A stretch of DNA of 64,000 nucleotides from Streptomyces sp. CB01201 (GCF_002803085.1 NZ_NNBJ01000011.1:124001-188000); one strand, 5' to 3'; positions 50,113 to 59,391 are shown, counted from the first letter of the stretch. Notes: generated from the letters alone by a model not told the origin. Numbers and translations: made by a program.

Positions 50113-50251
50113 GCCCGGGGGGGGGCAGGCCCGAAGGTTCGGGTGGCTTCTTTGGTCCCGGAGGGTTGCGGGAAGGGGCGGGGTGGGGGATCCAACACCC
50201 CCGATTCGGCCAAGAGCGGGATCCGGTTCGTATCCGGAACGTGCGTCCGGT

Positions 50252-50257
50252 TACGCT
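50252..50257 (+). promoter_or_regulatory. Putative -10 box of leaderless mshC
   Basis: TACGCT lies six bases before the mshC ATG and there is no Shine-Dalgarno, so transcription probably starts at the start codon itself. A -35 box could not be assigned with confidence. Confidence 0.5.
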
Positions 50258-50263
50258 CAAGAC

Positions 50264-51493
50264 ATGCATGCCTGGCCCGCTTCTGAGGTCCCCGCCCTGC
50301 CTGGCAAGGGCCGCGACCTCCAGATCCACGACACCGCGACCGGCGGACTCGTCTCCCTCGACCCCGGTCCCGTCGCCCGTATCTACGTCTGCGGGATCAC
50401 CCCGTACGACGCGACCCACATGGGTCACGCGGCGACCTACAACGCGTTCGACCTCGTTCAGCGCGTGTGGCTCGACACCAAGCGGCAGGTTCACTACGTC
50501 CAGAACGTGACGGACGTGGACGACCCCTTGCTGGAGCGAGCCATCCGCGACGGCAAGGACTGGGTGGAGCTCGCCGAGGGCGAGACCGCGCTGTTCCGCG
50601 AGGACATGACCGCCCTGCGGCTGCTCCCCCCGAAGCACTACATCGGCGCGGTCGAGGCCATACCCGGCATCGTTCCGCTGGTCGAGCGGCTCCGGGACGC
50701 GGGCGCGGCGTACGAGCTCGAAGGGGACGTCTACTTCTCCGTCGAGAGCGACCCGCACTTCGGCAACGTCTCGCACTACGACGCCGCGGCCATGAAGGCG
50801 CTGTCCGCCGAGCGCGGCGGCGACCCCGAGCGGCCCGGCAAGAAGAACCCGCTCGACCCGATGCTGTGGATGGCGGCCCGCGAGGGCGAGCCGAGCTGGG
50901 ACGGCGCCTCGCTCGGGCGCGGCCGTCCCGGCTGGCACATCGAGTGCGTCGCCATCGCGCTCGACCACCTCGGCATGGGCTTCGACGTGCAGGGCGGCGG
51001 CTCCGACCTGGTCTTCCCGCACCACGAGATGGGCGCGTCCCACGCCCAGGCGCTGACCGGCGAGTACCCGTTCGCCAAGGCGTACGTGCACGCCGGCATG
51101 GTCGCCCTGGACGGCGAGAAGATGTCCAAGTCCAAGGGCAACCTCGTCTTCGTCTCGAAGCTGCGCCGCGACGGCGTCGACCCGGCCGCCATCCGCCTCG
51201 CGCTGCTCGCCCACCACTACCGGGCCGACTGGGAGTGGACCGACCAGGTGCTCCAGGACGCCGTCGAGCGTCTCGGGCGCTGGCGGGCCGCCGTGTCGCG
51301 GCCCGACGGGACCTCGGCCGACGCCCTGGTCGAGGAGGTCCGCGAGGCCCTGGCCAACGACCTGGACGCCCCCGCCGCTCTCGCCGCGGTGGACCGCTGG
51401 GCCGCGCGCCAGGACGCGGAGGGCGGCACGGACGAGGCCGCTCCCGGTCTCGTCTCGCGTACGGTCGACGCTCTGCTCGGCGTCGCCCTCTAG
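50264..51493 (+). CDS. mshC: MshC, cysteine:GlcN-Ins ligase of mycothiol synthesis
   Basis: A 409-residue class I aminoacyl-tRNA-synthetase-like ligase that joins cysteine to GlcN-inositol using ATP, the third step of mycothiol synthesis. YVCGITPYDATHMGHAATY contains the zinc cysteine and HIGH-like motif (about 43-61), WHIECVAIA the other zinc ligands, and GEKMSKSKGN the KMSKS loop (about 284-293). It differs from CysS in being shorter and lacking the C-terminal anticodon-binding domain; the family name rests on this and on the conserved neighbourhood. The methyl acceptor MshD is not in the window. Probably leaderless. Confidence 0.93.
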   Translation: MHAWPASEVPALPGKGRDLQIHDTATGGLVSLDPGPVARIYVCGITPYDATHMGHAATYNAFDLVQRVWLDTKRQVHYVQNVTDVDDPLLERAIRDGKDWVELAEGETALFREDMTALRLLPPKHYIGAVEAIPGIVPLVERLRDAGAAYELEGDVYFSVESDPHFGNVSHYDAAAMKALSAERGGDPERPGKKNPLDPMLWMAAREGEPSWDGASLGRGRPGWHIECVAIALDHLGMGFDVQGGGSDLVFPHHEMGASHAQALTGEYPFAKAYVHAGMVALDGEKMSKSKGNLVFVSKLRRDGVDPAAIRLALLAHHYRADWEWTDQVLQDAVERLGRWRAAVSRPDGTSADALVEEVREALANDLDAPAALAAVDRWAARQDAEGGTDEAAPGLVSRTVDALLGVAL

Positions 51494-51544
51494 CCCGGAG
51501 GAACGTCGGGATCACCCCCGGGACCGCCCCAACGGGCAAGCCCC

Positions 51545-51590
51545 GAACCGCCCTTGGACTCCACGCGAGTCCGGGGGCGGTTTCGTTTTT
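51545..51590 (+). terminator. Rho-independent terminator after mshC
   Basis: AACCGCCC (51546-51553) pairs with GGGCGGTT (51575-51582), with an inner GGACTC/GAGTCC stem, and is followed by TTTTT at 51586-51590. Confidence 0.9.
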
Positions 51591-51640
51591 CCTGGGCCCG
51601 CCCCATGGTCCCATGCTCGTTTGTGCGCTAAACACGCTCT

Positions 51641-54600
51641 ATGCAATCACCAATACGCACGAGAGTGGCGCTCGCGGGAGCGGCCGTGCTCGGTCTGCTC
51701 GCGGTGTTCGCCGGGCCCGGCAGCGCCCAGGCCGACGCCCTGGGCGCCCCGGCGGGCGACGGCGACACCTCCGTAGGCAATGTGACCGGCTTCGAGGCGG
51801 CGGGCGGCTCCGTCTTCACGCTGCACGCCGGCGCGGCCGAGGCCCGCGTCAGCTTCGTCGCCGCCGACACCTTCCGCATCGAGCTCGCCCCCGACGGGAA
51901 GTTCACCGATCCGACCGGGACCGACATCGTCCTGCCGCAGGGCAAGCCGCCGGCCGCCCGCTGGAAGGACAGGGGCGACCGCTACGAGCTGAGCACCGAC
52001 AAGGTCACCCTGCGCGCCTTCAAGTCCCCGCTGCGCTTCGCCCTCTACAAGGCGGACGGCACCCAGCTGTGGTCCGAGACCAAGCCGCTCAGCTGGACCA
52101 AGGACACCACCACCCAGACCCTGTCCCGCGGCGCCACCGAGCAGTTCTACGGCGGCGGCATGCAGAACGGCCGCGGCAACACCTCGCACCGCGACCAGAC
52201 CGTCCAGGTGAGCGTCGACGACAACTGGAACGACGGCGGCCACCCCAACTCCGTGCCGTTCTACCTCTCCACCCGCGGCTACGGCGTCTTCCGCAACACG
52301 TACGCCCCCAACACGTACGTCTTCGGACAGCCCGTCACCGCGAGCGCCAAGGAACAGCGCTTCGACGCCTACTACTTCGCTGGCGACCCCAAGCAAGTCA
52401 TCGGCGACTACACCCAGTTGACCGGTAAGCCGTTCCTGCCGCCGGTCTACGGGCTCGAACCCGGCGACTCCGACTGCTATCTGCACAACGCCAACCGGGG
52501 CGAGCGCCACACCCTCGACGCGCTGAAGATCGCGGACGCGTACAAGGCCAACGACATGCCCAACGGCTGGATGCTGGTCAACGACGGCTACGGCTGCGGC
52601 TACGAGAACCTGCCCGAGACCGCCAAGGGCCTGCACAGCGACTCCATGCAGATGGGCCTGTGGACCGAGGACGGGCTCGACAAGCTCGCCGACCAGGTCA
52701 AGGCGGGCCAGCGCGTCGCCAAGCTGGACGTCGCCTGGGTCGGCGACGGGTACAAGCACGCGCTCGACGGCTGCAAGGCCGCCTACCAGGGCATCGAGGC
52801 CAACAGCGACGCCCGCGGCTTTACCTGGGCGCCCGAGAGCTGGTCCGGCGCCCAGCGCTGCGGCGTCCAGTGGTCCGGCGACCAGTCGGGCAGCTGGGAC
52901 TACATCCGCTGGCAGATCCCGACCTACGCGGGCGCGACCCTCTCCGGGCTCGCCTACACCAGTGGCGACATCGACGGCATCTTCGGCGGCAGCCCCAAGA
53001 CGTACACCCGCGACCTCCAGTGGAAGTCGTTCCTGCCCGCCGTGATGACCATGGACGGCTGGGCCGCCAGCGACAAGCAGCCCTACCAGTACGGGGAGCC
53101 GTACACCTCCATCAACCGCGACTACCTCAAGCTCAAGGAGTCGCTGCTTCCCTACATGTACTCCTACGCCCACGAGGCGACGAAGACCGGCATCGGGCCG
53201 GTCCGGCCGCTGGCGCTGGAGTACCCCGACGACCCGAAGGCCGCCACCGACGCGGCCAAGTACGAGTTCCTGTCCGGCGAGGACTTCCTCGTCGCGCCGG
53301 TCTACCAGGACACGACCGTGCGCGACGGGATCTACCTGCCGAAGGGCACCTGGATCGACTACTGGAGCGGGCGCACCTACCAGGGGCCGACCACCGTCGA
53401 CCACTACAGCGCACCGCTCGACACCCTGCCCCTGTTCGTGAAGGCCGGCGCCGCCGTCCCGATGTGGCCCGGCATCCGCTCCCACCAGGACCGCACCGCG
53501 AACTCGCCGCTGGCCTGGGACATCTACCCGCAGGGCCGCTCCTCCTTCCAGCTGTACGAGGACGACGGCGTCACCCGCGCCAACCGGACCGGCGCCTACG
53601 CCACCCAGCGTGCCGACGTCTCGGCCCCGCAGCGCGGCTCGGGCGATGTGACGGTCCAAGTGGGCGCCAGCAAGGGCGAGTTCAAGGGCAAGCAGACCGC
53701 CCGGCCGTACCAGCTGACCCTGCACACCGGCAGCGCGCCCTCGAAGGTCGAGGTCCAGGGCCGCCCGCTCGCCCGGCTCGGCTCGAAGGCCGCGTACGAC
53801 AGGGCCACCACCGGGTGGTTCTACGACGCGGGAGACCGGGGCGGGGTGGTCCTGGTGAAGACCGCGACCCTGCGCACCGACCGGGCCTTCGAGGTGAAGC
53901 TCAAGGACACCAGCGCCGTCGGCGGCAGGGCGCCCGGCTCCCCGGTCACGCCGAGCGCGCCCGCCGGGCAGGAACTCGGCGCGGGCGCTCCCGGCAAGGT
54001 GGCCGTGGACGTCACCGCCGGAAGCAAGGACGCCCGGGACGTCCGGGTTTCCGTCGCGGCGCCGGCCGGGTGGACCGTGACCCCGGCCCCCGCGCTGGAC
54101 CGTGTGCCGGCCGGCACCACCCGGCGGGTCGAGGTCGGCGTCACACCTGCCAAGGACGCCAAGCCCGGAGAAGTCACGCTCACCGTCAACACCGGCTCGC
54201 GGAGCGGCAGTTCACAGCAGCGGATCGCGGTGTCCGTGATGCCCGCGCCGCCGTCGGCGGACACCTGGGCCAGCGATATGGCCTGGCTGACCTCCGTCAA
54301 CGGATACGGGCCGCCCGAACGCGACCGCTCCAACGGCGAGTCGGGCGCGTCCGACGGTCACACCCTCACGCTCGCGGGCACGACCTACGCCAAGGGCATC
54401 GGCGCACACGCCGACTCCGACATCGAGGTCTACACCGGCGGCCGGTGCACCGCCTTCACCGCCGACGCAGGCATCGACGACGAGATCAACGGCTACGGGG
54501 AGGTGGCCTTCTCCGTCGAGGCGGACGGCAAGGTGCTGTGGACCTCGCCCAAGGTGACCGGTGCCTCGGCGACCGTCCCGGTCGACGTCCCGCTCGCCGG

Positions 54601-54694
54601 GGCACGGCACGTCCATCTGAAGATCACCGACACGAACAACTCCAAGTCCGGTGACCACGGGGACTGGGCGGCGGCGAAGTTCAGCTGCGCCTAG
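51641..54694 (+). CDS. Secreted GH31 glycosidase with NEW3 and NPCBM domains
   Basis: A 1017-residue exported enzyme. Signal peptide 1-32 (VALAGAAVLGLLAVFAGPGSAQA). An N-terminal beta-sandwich (about 50-270) precedes the family 31 barrel (about 275-600), with nucleophile Asp363 in AKLDVAWVG and acid/base Asp414 in SGDQSGSWD. Family beta-sandwich domains follow (to about 760), then a NEW3 immunoglobulin-like domain (about 775-865) and a C-terminal NPCBM/NEW2 carbohydrate-binding module (about 875-1017). The active-site loops (VNDGYGCGYE) suggest an alpha-galactosidase or alpha-N-acetylgalactosaminidase-like subgroup rather than alpha-glucosidase; this is a guess. No Shine-Dalgarno is visible. 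A strong hairpin follows. Confidence 0.88.
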   Translation: MQSPIRTRVALAGAAVLGLLAVFAGPGSAQADALGAPAGDGDTSVGNVTGFEAAGGSVFTLHAGAAEARVSFVAADTFRIELAPDGKFTDPTGTDIVLPQGKPPAARWKDRGDRYELSTDKVTLRAFKSPLRFALYKADGTQLWSETKPLSWTKDTTTQTLSRGATEQFYGGGMQNGRGNTSHRDQTVQVSVDDNWNDGGHPNSVPFYLSTRGYGVFRNTYAPNTYVFGQPVTASAKEQRFDAYYFAGDPKQVIGDYTQLTGKPFLPPVYGLEPGDSDCYLHNANRGERHTLDALKIADAYKANDMPNGWMLVNDGYGCGYENLPETAKGLHSDSMQMGLWTEDGLDKLADQVKAGQRVAKLDVAWVGDGYKHALDGCKAAYQGIEANSDARGFTWAPESWSGAQRCGVQWSGDQSGSWDYIRWQIPTYAGATLSGLAYTSGDIDGIFGGSPKTYTRDLQWKSFLPAVMTMDGWAASDKQPYQYGEPYTSINRDYLKLKESLLPYMYSYAHEATKTGIGPVRPLALEYPDDPKAATDAAKYEFLSGEDFLVAPVYQDTTVRDGIYLPKGTWIDYWSGRTYQGPTTVDHYSAPLDTLPLFVKAGAAVPMWPGIRSHQDRTANSPLAWDIYPQGRSSFQLYEDDGVTRANRTGAYATQRADVSAPQRGSGDVTVQVGASKGEFKGKQTARPYQLTLHTGSAPSKVEVQGRPLARLGSKAAYDRATTGWFYDAGDRGGVVLVKTATLRTDRAFEVKLKDTSAVGGRAPGSPVTPSAPAGQELGAGAPGKVAVDVTAGSKDARDVRVSVAAPAGWTVTPAPALDRVPAGTTRRVEVGVTPAKDAKPGEVTLTVNTGSRSGSSQQRIAVSVMPAPPSADTWASDMAWLTSVNGYGPPERDRSNGESGASDGHTLTLAGTTYAKGIGAHADSDIEVYTGGRCTAFTADAGIDDEINGYGEVAFSVEADGKVLWTSPKVTGASATVPVDVPLAGARHVHLKITDTNNSKSGDHGDWAAAKFSCA

Positions 54695-54700
54695 CCGCGG

Positions 54701-54738
54701 GCGGGCGCCGGGCGGGGCCGTCCCCACCCGGCGCCCGC
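54701..54738. terminator. Hairpin between the GH31 gene and the convergent dehydrogenase
   Basis: GCGGGCGCCGGG (54701-54712) pairs with CCCGGCGCCCGC (54727-54738); after one C/A mismatch GGGG pairs with CCCC around a 4-nt loop. It sits just after the GH31 stop. Confidence 0.8.
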
Positions 54739-54806
54739 TGTGCGGGAGGTGGCCCACCGGCGGCGAACGGAGTTCGAAAGCAAGCTGATCGGGCAGTCCC
54801 CGCACT

Positions 54807-56213
54807 TCAGGACTCCGAGGGTTCCGCCCCGTGCCACACCGTCGTCACATTGCAGAACTCGCGGATGCCGTGGCCGGACAGCTCGCGTCCGTACCCGGAG
54901 CGCTTCACGCCGCCGAACGGCAGCGCGGGGTGCGAGGCGGTCATCCCGTTGAAGAACACGCCGCCCGCCTGGAGGTCGCGTACGCAGCGGTCGACATCGG
55001 TGCTCTCGCGGGTCCAGACGTTGGAACTCAGCCCGAACGGCGTGTCGTTGGCGACCGCGATGGCCTCGTCCAGGTCGCGCACCCGGTACAGCGTGGCCAC
55101 CGGCCCGAAGGTCTCCTCGTGGTGGATCCGCATGTCGGCGGTGATGCCGGCGAGGATCGTGGGCCGGTAGAACCAGCCCCCGTCGAGGCCCTCGGGGCGG
55201 CTCCCGCCGCACAGCGCGGTCGCCCCCTTGCGTACGGCGTCCTCGACCAGCTCCTCCAGATCGGTGCGGCCCTGCTCGCTGGCGAGCGGGCCGATGTCCG
55301 TCTCGTCGTCGAGCGGGTCGCCCACCCTCAACTCCCGCATGCCGGCGGTGAATTGCTCGGCGAAGGCGTCGTAGACCCCGTCCTGGACGATGAAGCGCTT
55401 CGCGGCGATGCAGGACTGGCCGTTGTTCTGCGTCCGGGCGGTCACCGCGGTCCGCGCGGCCCGCTCCACATCGGCGGAGGCGAGCACCAGATAGGGATCG
55501 CTGCCGCCGAGTTCGAGGACCGTCTTCTTGATCTCGTCGCCGCAGATCGCCGCGACCGAGCGGCCGGCCGGTTCGCTGCCGGTCAGCGTCGCCGCCGCCA
55601 CCCGCGGGTCGCGCAGCACCTTCTCGACGCCGTCCGAGCCGATGAGCAGCGTCTGGAAGCAGCCGTCGGGGAAGCCCGCCCGGCGGAACAGGTCCTCCAG
55701 ATACAGCGCGGTCTGCGGCACGTTCGAGGCGTGCTTGAGCAGCGCCACGTTCCCCGCCATCAGGGCGGGCGCCGCGAACCGTACGACCTGCCAGAGCGGG
55801 AAGTTCCACGGCATCACCGCGAGGACCACGCCCAGCGGCCGGTAGTGGACCCGGGCCCGCTCGGCGCCCGAGTCGCGCACGTCGTCCTCGGCGGGCTCCT
55901 CGTCGGCCAGCAGCTCGGCCGCGTGCTCGGCGTACCAGCGCAGGGCCTTCGCGCACTTCGCCGCCTCGGCGCGGGCCGCCACGACCGGCTTGCCCATCTC
56001 CAGGGTCATGGTGCGTGCGATGTCGTCCCGGTCGGCGTCGAGCAGATCGGCCGCGCGCAGCACCAGGCGGGCACGCTGCTCGAAGGCAGTCGTGCGGTAG
56101 CCGGCGAACGCGGTCCCGGCCGTGGCGAGCCGCCGCTCGACCTCCTCGGGACCCATGGCACCGAAGCTCTTGAGCGTCTCACCGGTAGCCGGGTTCACCG
56201 TGGCGATGGGCAT
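54807..56213 (-). CDS. gabD: NAD(P)-dependent succinate-semialdehyde dehydrogenase
   Basis: A 468-residue aldehyde dehydrogenase. MPWNFPLWQVVRFAAPALMAGN (about 132-153) is the substrate/cofactor entrance, LELGGSDPYLVL carries the general-base Glu, NNGQSCIAAKRFIV the catalytic Cys, and EETFGPVATLYRV the cofactor Glu. The N-terminus IATVNPATGETLKSF and overall match are to the GabD2-like succinate-semialdehyde dehydrogenase branch, which feeds GABA carbon into the TCA cycle as succinate; other small semialdehydes remain possible. ATG at 56213, with AGGAGGTG eight bases upstream. Monocistronic, followed by a convergent terminator. Confidence 0.88.
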   Translation of the reverse strand: MPIATVNPATGETLKSFGAMGPEEVERRLATAGTAFAGYRTTAFEQRARLVLRAADLLDADRDDIARTMTLEMGKPVVAARAEAAKCAKALRWYAEHAAELLADEEPAEDDVRDSGAERARVHYRPLGVVLAVMPWNFPLWQVVRFAAPALMAGNVALLKHASNVPQTALYLEDLFRRAGFPDGCFQTLLIGSDGVEKVLRDPRVAAATLTGSEPAGRSVAAICGDEIKKTVLELGGSDPYLVLASADVERAARTAVTARTQNNGQSCIAAKRFIVQDGVYDAFAEQFTAGMRELRVGDPLDDETDIGPLASEQGRTDLEELVEDAVRKGATALCGGSRPEGLDGGWFYRPTILAGITADMRIHHEETFGPVATLYRVRDLDEAIAVANDTPFGLSSNVWTRESTDVDRCVRDLQAGGVFFNGMTASHPALPFGGVKRSGYGRELSGHGIREFCNVTTVWHGAEPSES

Positions 56214-56305
56214 GACCTACGACACCTCCTGAAGGCACTGGTCCTTCGACCTTCCCGCGCGGAAGGAGGCGCCGCAAGGCGAACCGGGGCCACCCGGCGG
56301 GCCCC

Positions 56306-57289
56306 CTACTCCTCGGGGCTCTCCTCGCCGGGCTCGTCGGTCTTCGGGGGTTTCGGCGGCCGGGTGCGGCCGCTGGAGGTGTCCCGCAGATAGGACCCGT
56401 CCGCCTCGGTGGCGTGACCGCCCGCGGTGGCCTGGCCGGGGCCGGGGCCGCCGTCCCGCCTGCGCAGGTACCGCTCGAACTCGCGGGCGATGGCCTCGCC
56501 GGACGCCTCGGGCAGGTCCGCGGTGTCCCGCGCCTCCTCCAGGGTCTGGACGTACTCGGCCACCTCGCTGTCCTCGGCGGCCAGTTGGTCCACGCCGAGC
56601 TGCCAGGCCCGGGCGTCCTCGGCGAGCTCGCCGAGCGGGATGCGCAGGTCGATGAGGTCTTCGAGGCGGTTGAGCAGGGCGAGTGTGGCCTTCGGGTTGG
56701 GCGGCTGGGACACGTAGTGCGGCACGGCGGCCCACAGGCTGACCGCCGGGACGCCGGCGTGCGTGCAGGCCTCCTGGAGGATGCCGACGATGCCCGTGGG
56801 GCCCTCGTAGCGGGTCTCCTCCAGATCCATGGTCCGCGCCAGGTCCGGGTCGGAGGTCACGCCGCTGACCGGCACCGGCCGGGTGTGCGGGGTGTCGCCG
56901 AGCAGCGCGCCCAGGACCACCACCATCTCGACGCCCAGCTCATGGGCGAAGCCCAGGATCTCGTTGCAGAACGACCGCCAGCGCATGGACGGCTCGATGC
57001 CGCGCACGAGGACCAGATCGCGCGGCTTGTCGCCGCCGACCCGGACCACGGAGAGCCGGGTGGTGGGCCATGTGATCTTGCGGACCCCGCCGTCCAGCCA
57101 CACGGTGGGCCGGTTGACCTGGAAGTCGTAGTAGTCCTCCGCGTCCAGCGCGGCGAAGACCTCGCCCTTCCAGACCCCGTCCAGGTGCGCGACAGCGGAG
57201 GAGGCGGCATCGCCCGCGTCGTTCCAGCCCTCGAACGCGGCGATCATGACCGGGTCGACCAGCTCGGGAACGCCCTCCAGCTCGATCAC
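56306..57289 (-). CDS. PAC2-family protein
   Basis: A 327-residue member of the PAC2 family (related to proteasome assembly chaperone 2 and archaeal homologues), common in actinobacteria next to mycothiol or proteasome genes. Blocks MIAAFEGWNDAGDAAS (about 15-30), EDYYDFQVNRPTVWLD, EMVVVLGALLGDTPHTRPVP and PAVSLWAAVPHYVSQPPNPKA are typical. The C-terminus is a polar, Pro/Glu-rich tail from about 280. The GTG at 57289 is chosen because GGGAGG lies seven bases upstream; a longer frame exists but lacks such a site. A chaperone-like role is inferred from the family; none is proven. Confidence 0.88.
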   Translation of the reverse strand: MIELEGVPELVDPVMIAAFEGWNDAGDAASSAVAHLDGVWKGEVFAALDAEDYYDFQVNRPTVWLDGGVRKITWPTTRLSVVRVGGDKPRDLVLVRGIEPSMRWRSFCNEILGFAHELGVEMVVVLGALLGDTPHTRPVPVSGVTSDPDLARTMDLEETRYEGPTGIVGILQEACTHAGVPAVSLWAAVPHYVSQPPNPKATLALLNRLEDLIDLRIPLGELAEDARAWQLGVDQLAAEDSEVAEYVQTLEEARDTADLPEASGEAIAREFERYLRRRDGGPGPGQATAGGHATEADGSYLRDTSSGRTRPPKPPKTDEPGEESPEE

Positions 57290-57598
57290 CCAGTGCCTCC
57301 CTCCGAAGTTCCCTTGCGTACATCCCAACCTTACGGCTTCAGACCTACCCAGCCGCAGCCCCCGTGCACGGTCCGGCACTGCCGGGAGTGACACGGGAAT
57401 GAAGGTGGGGCAGGCGGGGCAGCGGTGTGTTCCGGTGCGGATTCATCCGAGCTGTGGAGCGCGCTCCGGGGGAGTATGGACGGCACCTGCGGCGTGGCGG
57501 GGATATACGTCCGATCTCCGACAGAGATCCGATGTTCGCACCGACATTCCCGTGAACGTTTCTGCGGACGTTCGTCCAAGGGTTCATCCGGCCGTTGA
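57290..57598. other. Intergenic region with two inverted repeats
   Basis: No gene is seen between the PAC2 gene and the FadR-type regulator (same strand). GATCTC (57513-57518)/GAGATC (57524-57529) and GAACGT (57554-57559)/ACGTTC (57568-57573) are perfect 6-bp dyads. They may be operators of the PAC2 gene or 3' hairpins of the regulator; neither is followed by a T-run. Confidence 0.4.
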
Positions 57599-58267
57599 TC
57601 AGGACGCCCCGACCTGGTCCTCCACGCTCGCGATGTGGACCGTGGCCCAGGCCCGGGCCGCCTCGGCGTCCCGGGCCCGCAGCGCCGTCAGGATCGCCCG
57701 GTGTTCGCGCTGTGCGCGGCCGACCGCGTCCTTTTCGACCAGGCCCCGCCAGCTACGGGCCCGGGTGGCCGGCCCGGAGAGACCGTCCAGCAGGGAGCAG
57801 AGCACCGCGTTCCCCGCCCCCGCCGCGATCCCCCGGTGGAACGCGAGGTCCGCCGACACCAGCTCGTCCACCGAGGAGGCTTCCTCCAGCGCGTCCAACC
57901 GCGTCGACAGCGAATCGAGTTCGGCCTCGGTGAGCCGGGTTGCGGCCAGCGCCGCCGCGGCCGGCTCCAGAATGCGGCGTACCGCGAGGAACTCCAGGAC
58001 CGTGTCGTCCCGGTGGACGTCCACGACGAAGCCCATCGCCTCCAGGAGCAGCTGCGGGTCCAGACTGGTGACGTAGGTGCCGTCCCCCTGGCGGACGTCC
58101 AGGATCCGGATCAGGGACAGCGCCCGCACCGCCTCCCGCAGGGAGTTGCGGGACAGGCCCAGCTCGGCCGCGAGTTCGCTCTCCTTGGGGAGCCGGTCGC
58201 CCGGCCGCAGCGCGCCGGAGACGATCATTGCCTTGATCTTCTCGATGGCCTCGTCGGTGACAGCCAT
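57599..58267 (-). CDS. GntR-family (FadR subfamily) regulator
   Basis: A 222-residue FadR-type GntR regulator. The winged helix is at residues 4-70 (AIEKIKAMIVSGALRPGDRLP, LGLSRNSLREAVRALSLI), followed by the FCD domain with the metal site suggested by DLAFHRGIA, EHRAI and ATVHIASV. Such regulators bind small carboxylates or sugar acids. The ATG at 58267 is preceded by GAGGTCGCC and, 13-27 bp upstream, by an ATACAT-n3-ATGTAT palindrome that is the likely own operator. The LLM oxidoreductase gene lies upstream on the same strand and may be a target. Confidence 0.9.
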   Translation of the reverse strand: MAVTDEAIEKIKAMIVSGALRPGDRLPKESELAAELGLSRNSLREAVRALSLIRILDVRQGDGTYVTSLDPQLLLEAMGFVVDVHRDDTVLEFLAVRRILEPAAAALAATRLTEAELDSLSTRLDALEEASSVDELVSADLAFHRGIAAGAGNAVLCSLLDGLSGPATRARSWRGLVEKDAVGRAQREHRAILTALRARDAEAARAWATVHIASVEDQVGAS

Positions 58268-58279
58268 GGGGCGACCTCC

Positions 58280-58294
58280 ATACATCCGATGTAT
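58280..58294. promoter_or_regulatory. Operator of the FadR-type regulator
   Basis: ATACAT-CCG-ATGTAT is a perfect 15-bp palindrome with a 3-bp centre, 13 bp upstream of the regulator start and 38 bp after the stop of the LLM gene. Confidence 0.6.
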
Positions 58295-58332
58295 CGAGCC
58301 CCAGTATGCGCGCGCCGCGCCGCCTCCGGTGC

Positions 58333-59391
58333 TCACTCCCACAGAGTGCTCGGCGCCTCCTTCCGCACCACCGGCGCGATCTCCTCCGCGAACCGCGCAA
58401 GCGTCTCGGTCTGTTCGGCGGTCGAGAGCCCGAACCCGTCGACCGTCACGGACTGGAGGTCGTGCCCGTACGCCTCGTGGAAGCCGAGGATCTTGTCGAT
58501 GATCTGCTGCGGGGAGCCGATGAGCGCCGGGCCGTCGGCGATGGCGTCCTCGATGGTGCGGAACGGGGTGTTGTAGCCCGCCTTCCCCTCCAGGTGCGGC
58601 TTGAAGGACTGCCGCACGCGCGCCTCGTACACCTCCCGGTAGCGCGAGACCGCCTGCTCGGCGGTGTCGGCGATCAGCAGGCCGCCCGAGCCGGCCGCGA
58701 CATGGGCCCGCGCCGGGTCGTGCCCGTACTCCTCGAACTTCTCCCGGTAGTGGGCGATGAGCCCGCGGTACGCGGCGCGCGGCTGGATCGCGTTGGCCGT
58801 GAACAGCGGGTCGCCGTGCCGGGCCGCGAGTTCGGGGGAGTTGAGGGAGGTCGCCGAGCCGTGCCAGATCCGCGGCACCCCGGCGTACGGCCGCGGCACG
58901 GTCGTGACGTCGCGCAGCGGCGGACGGAACTCGCCCTCCCAGTCGACGCCCTCCTCGCTCCACAGCCGGCGCAGCAGCTCGTACTTCTCCCGCTGGAGGT
59001 CCCACTGGCGGGCCTCGTCGAGCCCGAACAGATCGAAGTGGCCGGCCTCCGCGCCCTTCCCGATGACCAGCTCGATCCGGCCGCGCGATATCTGGTCGAG
59101 CGTCGCGTAGTCCTCGGCGACCCGCACCGGGTCGAGGATCGCGACCACGGTCACGCCGGTGAGCAGCCGGATGCGCCGGGTGCGGGCGGCCAGCGCACCC
59201 AGCAGCACGGTCGGGCTGGACGAGAGGAACGCGCCGGCGTGCCGCTCGCCGATGGCGTACGCGTCGAAGCCGAGCCGTTCGGCTGCCTCACCGACCTCCA
59301 GCACCTGCGCCAACCGGTCGGCGGCGGAGGGGAGTTCACCCGTCAGGGGATGGGGGGCATGGCCGACGATGGAAAGCACCTGGAACTTCAT
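58333..59391 (-). CDS. LLM-class flavin-dependent oxidoreductase
   Basis: A 352-residue luciferase-like barrel protein. The start MKFQVLSIVGHAP, GFDAYAIGERHAG (about 42-54), RIRLLTGVTVVAILDPVRVAEDYATLD and GRIELVIGKG are characteristic of bacterial LLM flavin monooxygenases. Histidine at GERH and the Arg-rich IQPRAAYRGLIAHYREKFEEYG region line up with FMN-binding members, so FMN is more likely than F420. The substrate is unknown. It is 65 bp upstream of the FadR-type regulator gene, on the same strand, and downstream of the glp operon's terminator. Confidence 0.88.
   Translation of the reverse strand: MKFQVLSIVGHAPHPLTGELPSAADRLAQVLEVGEAAERLGFDAYAIGERHAGAFLSSSPTVLLGALAARTRRIRLLTGVTVVAILDPVRVAEDYATLDQISRGRIELVIGKGAEAGHFDLFGLDEARQWDLQREKYELLRRLWSEEGVDWEGEFRPPLRDVTTVPRPYAGVPRIWHGSATSLNSPELAARHGDPLFTANAIQPRAAYRGLIAHYREKFEEYGHDPARAHVAAGSGGLLIADTAEQAVSRYREVYEARVRQSFKPHLEGKAGYNTPFRTIEDAIADGPALIGSPQQIIDKILGFHEAYGHDLQSVTVDGFGLSTAEQTETLARFAEEIAPVVRKEAPSTLWE

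Noticed and set aside
57599..59005. One 468-codon minus-strand ORF covering the regulator and part of the LLM gene
   Set aside because: The N-terminal half is an out-of-frame reading of the LLM gene; the regulator proper starts at the ATG at 58267 with its own operator.
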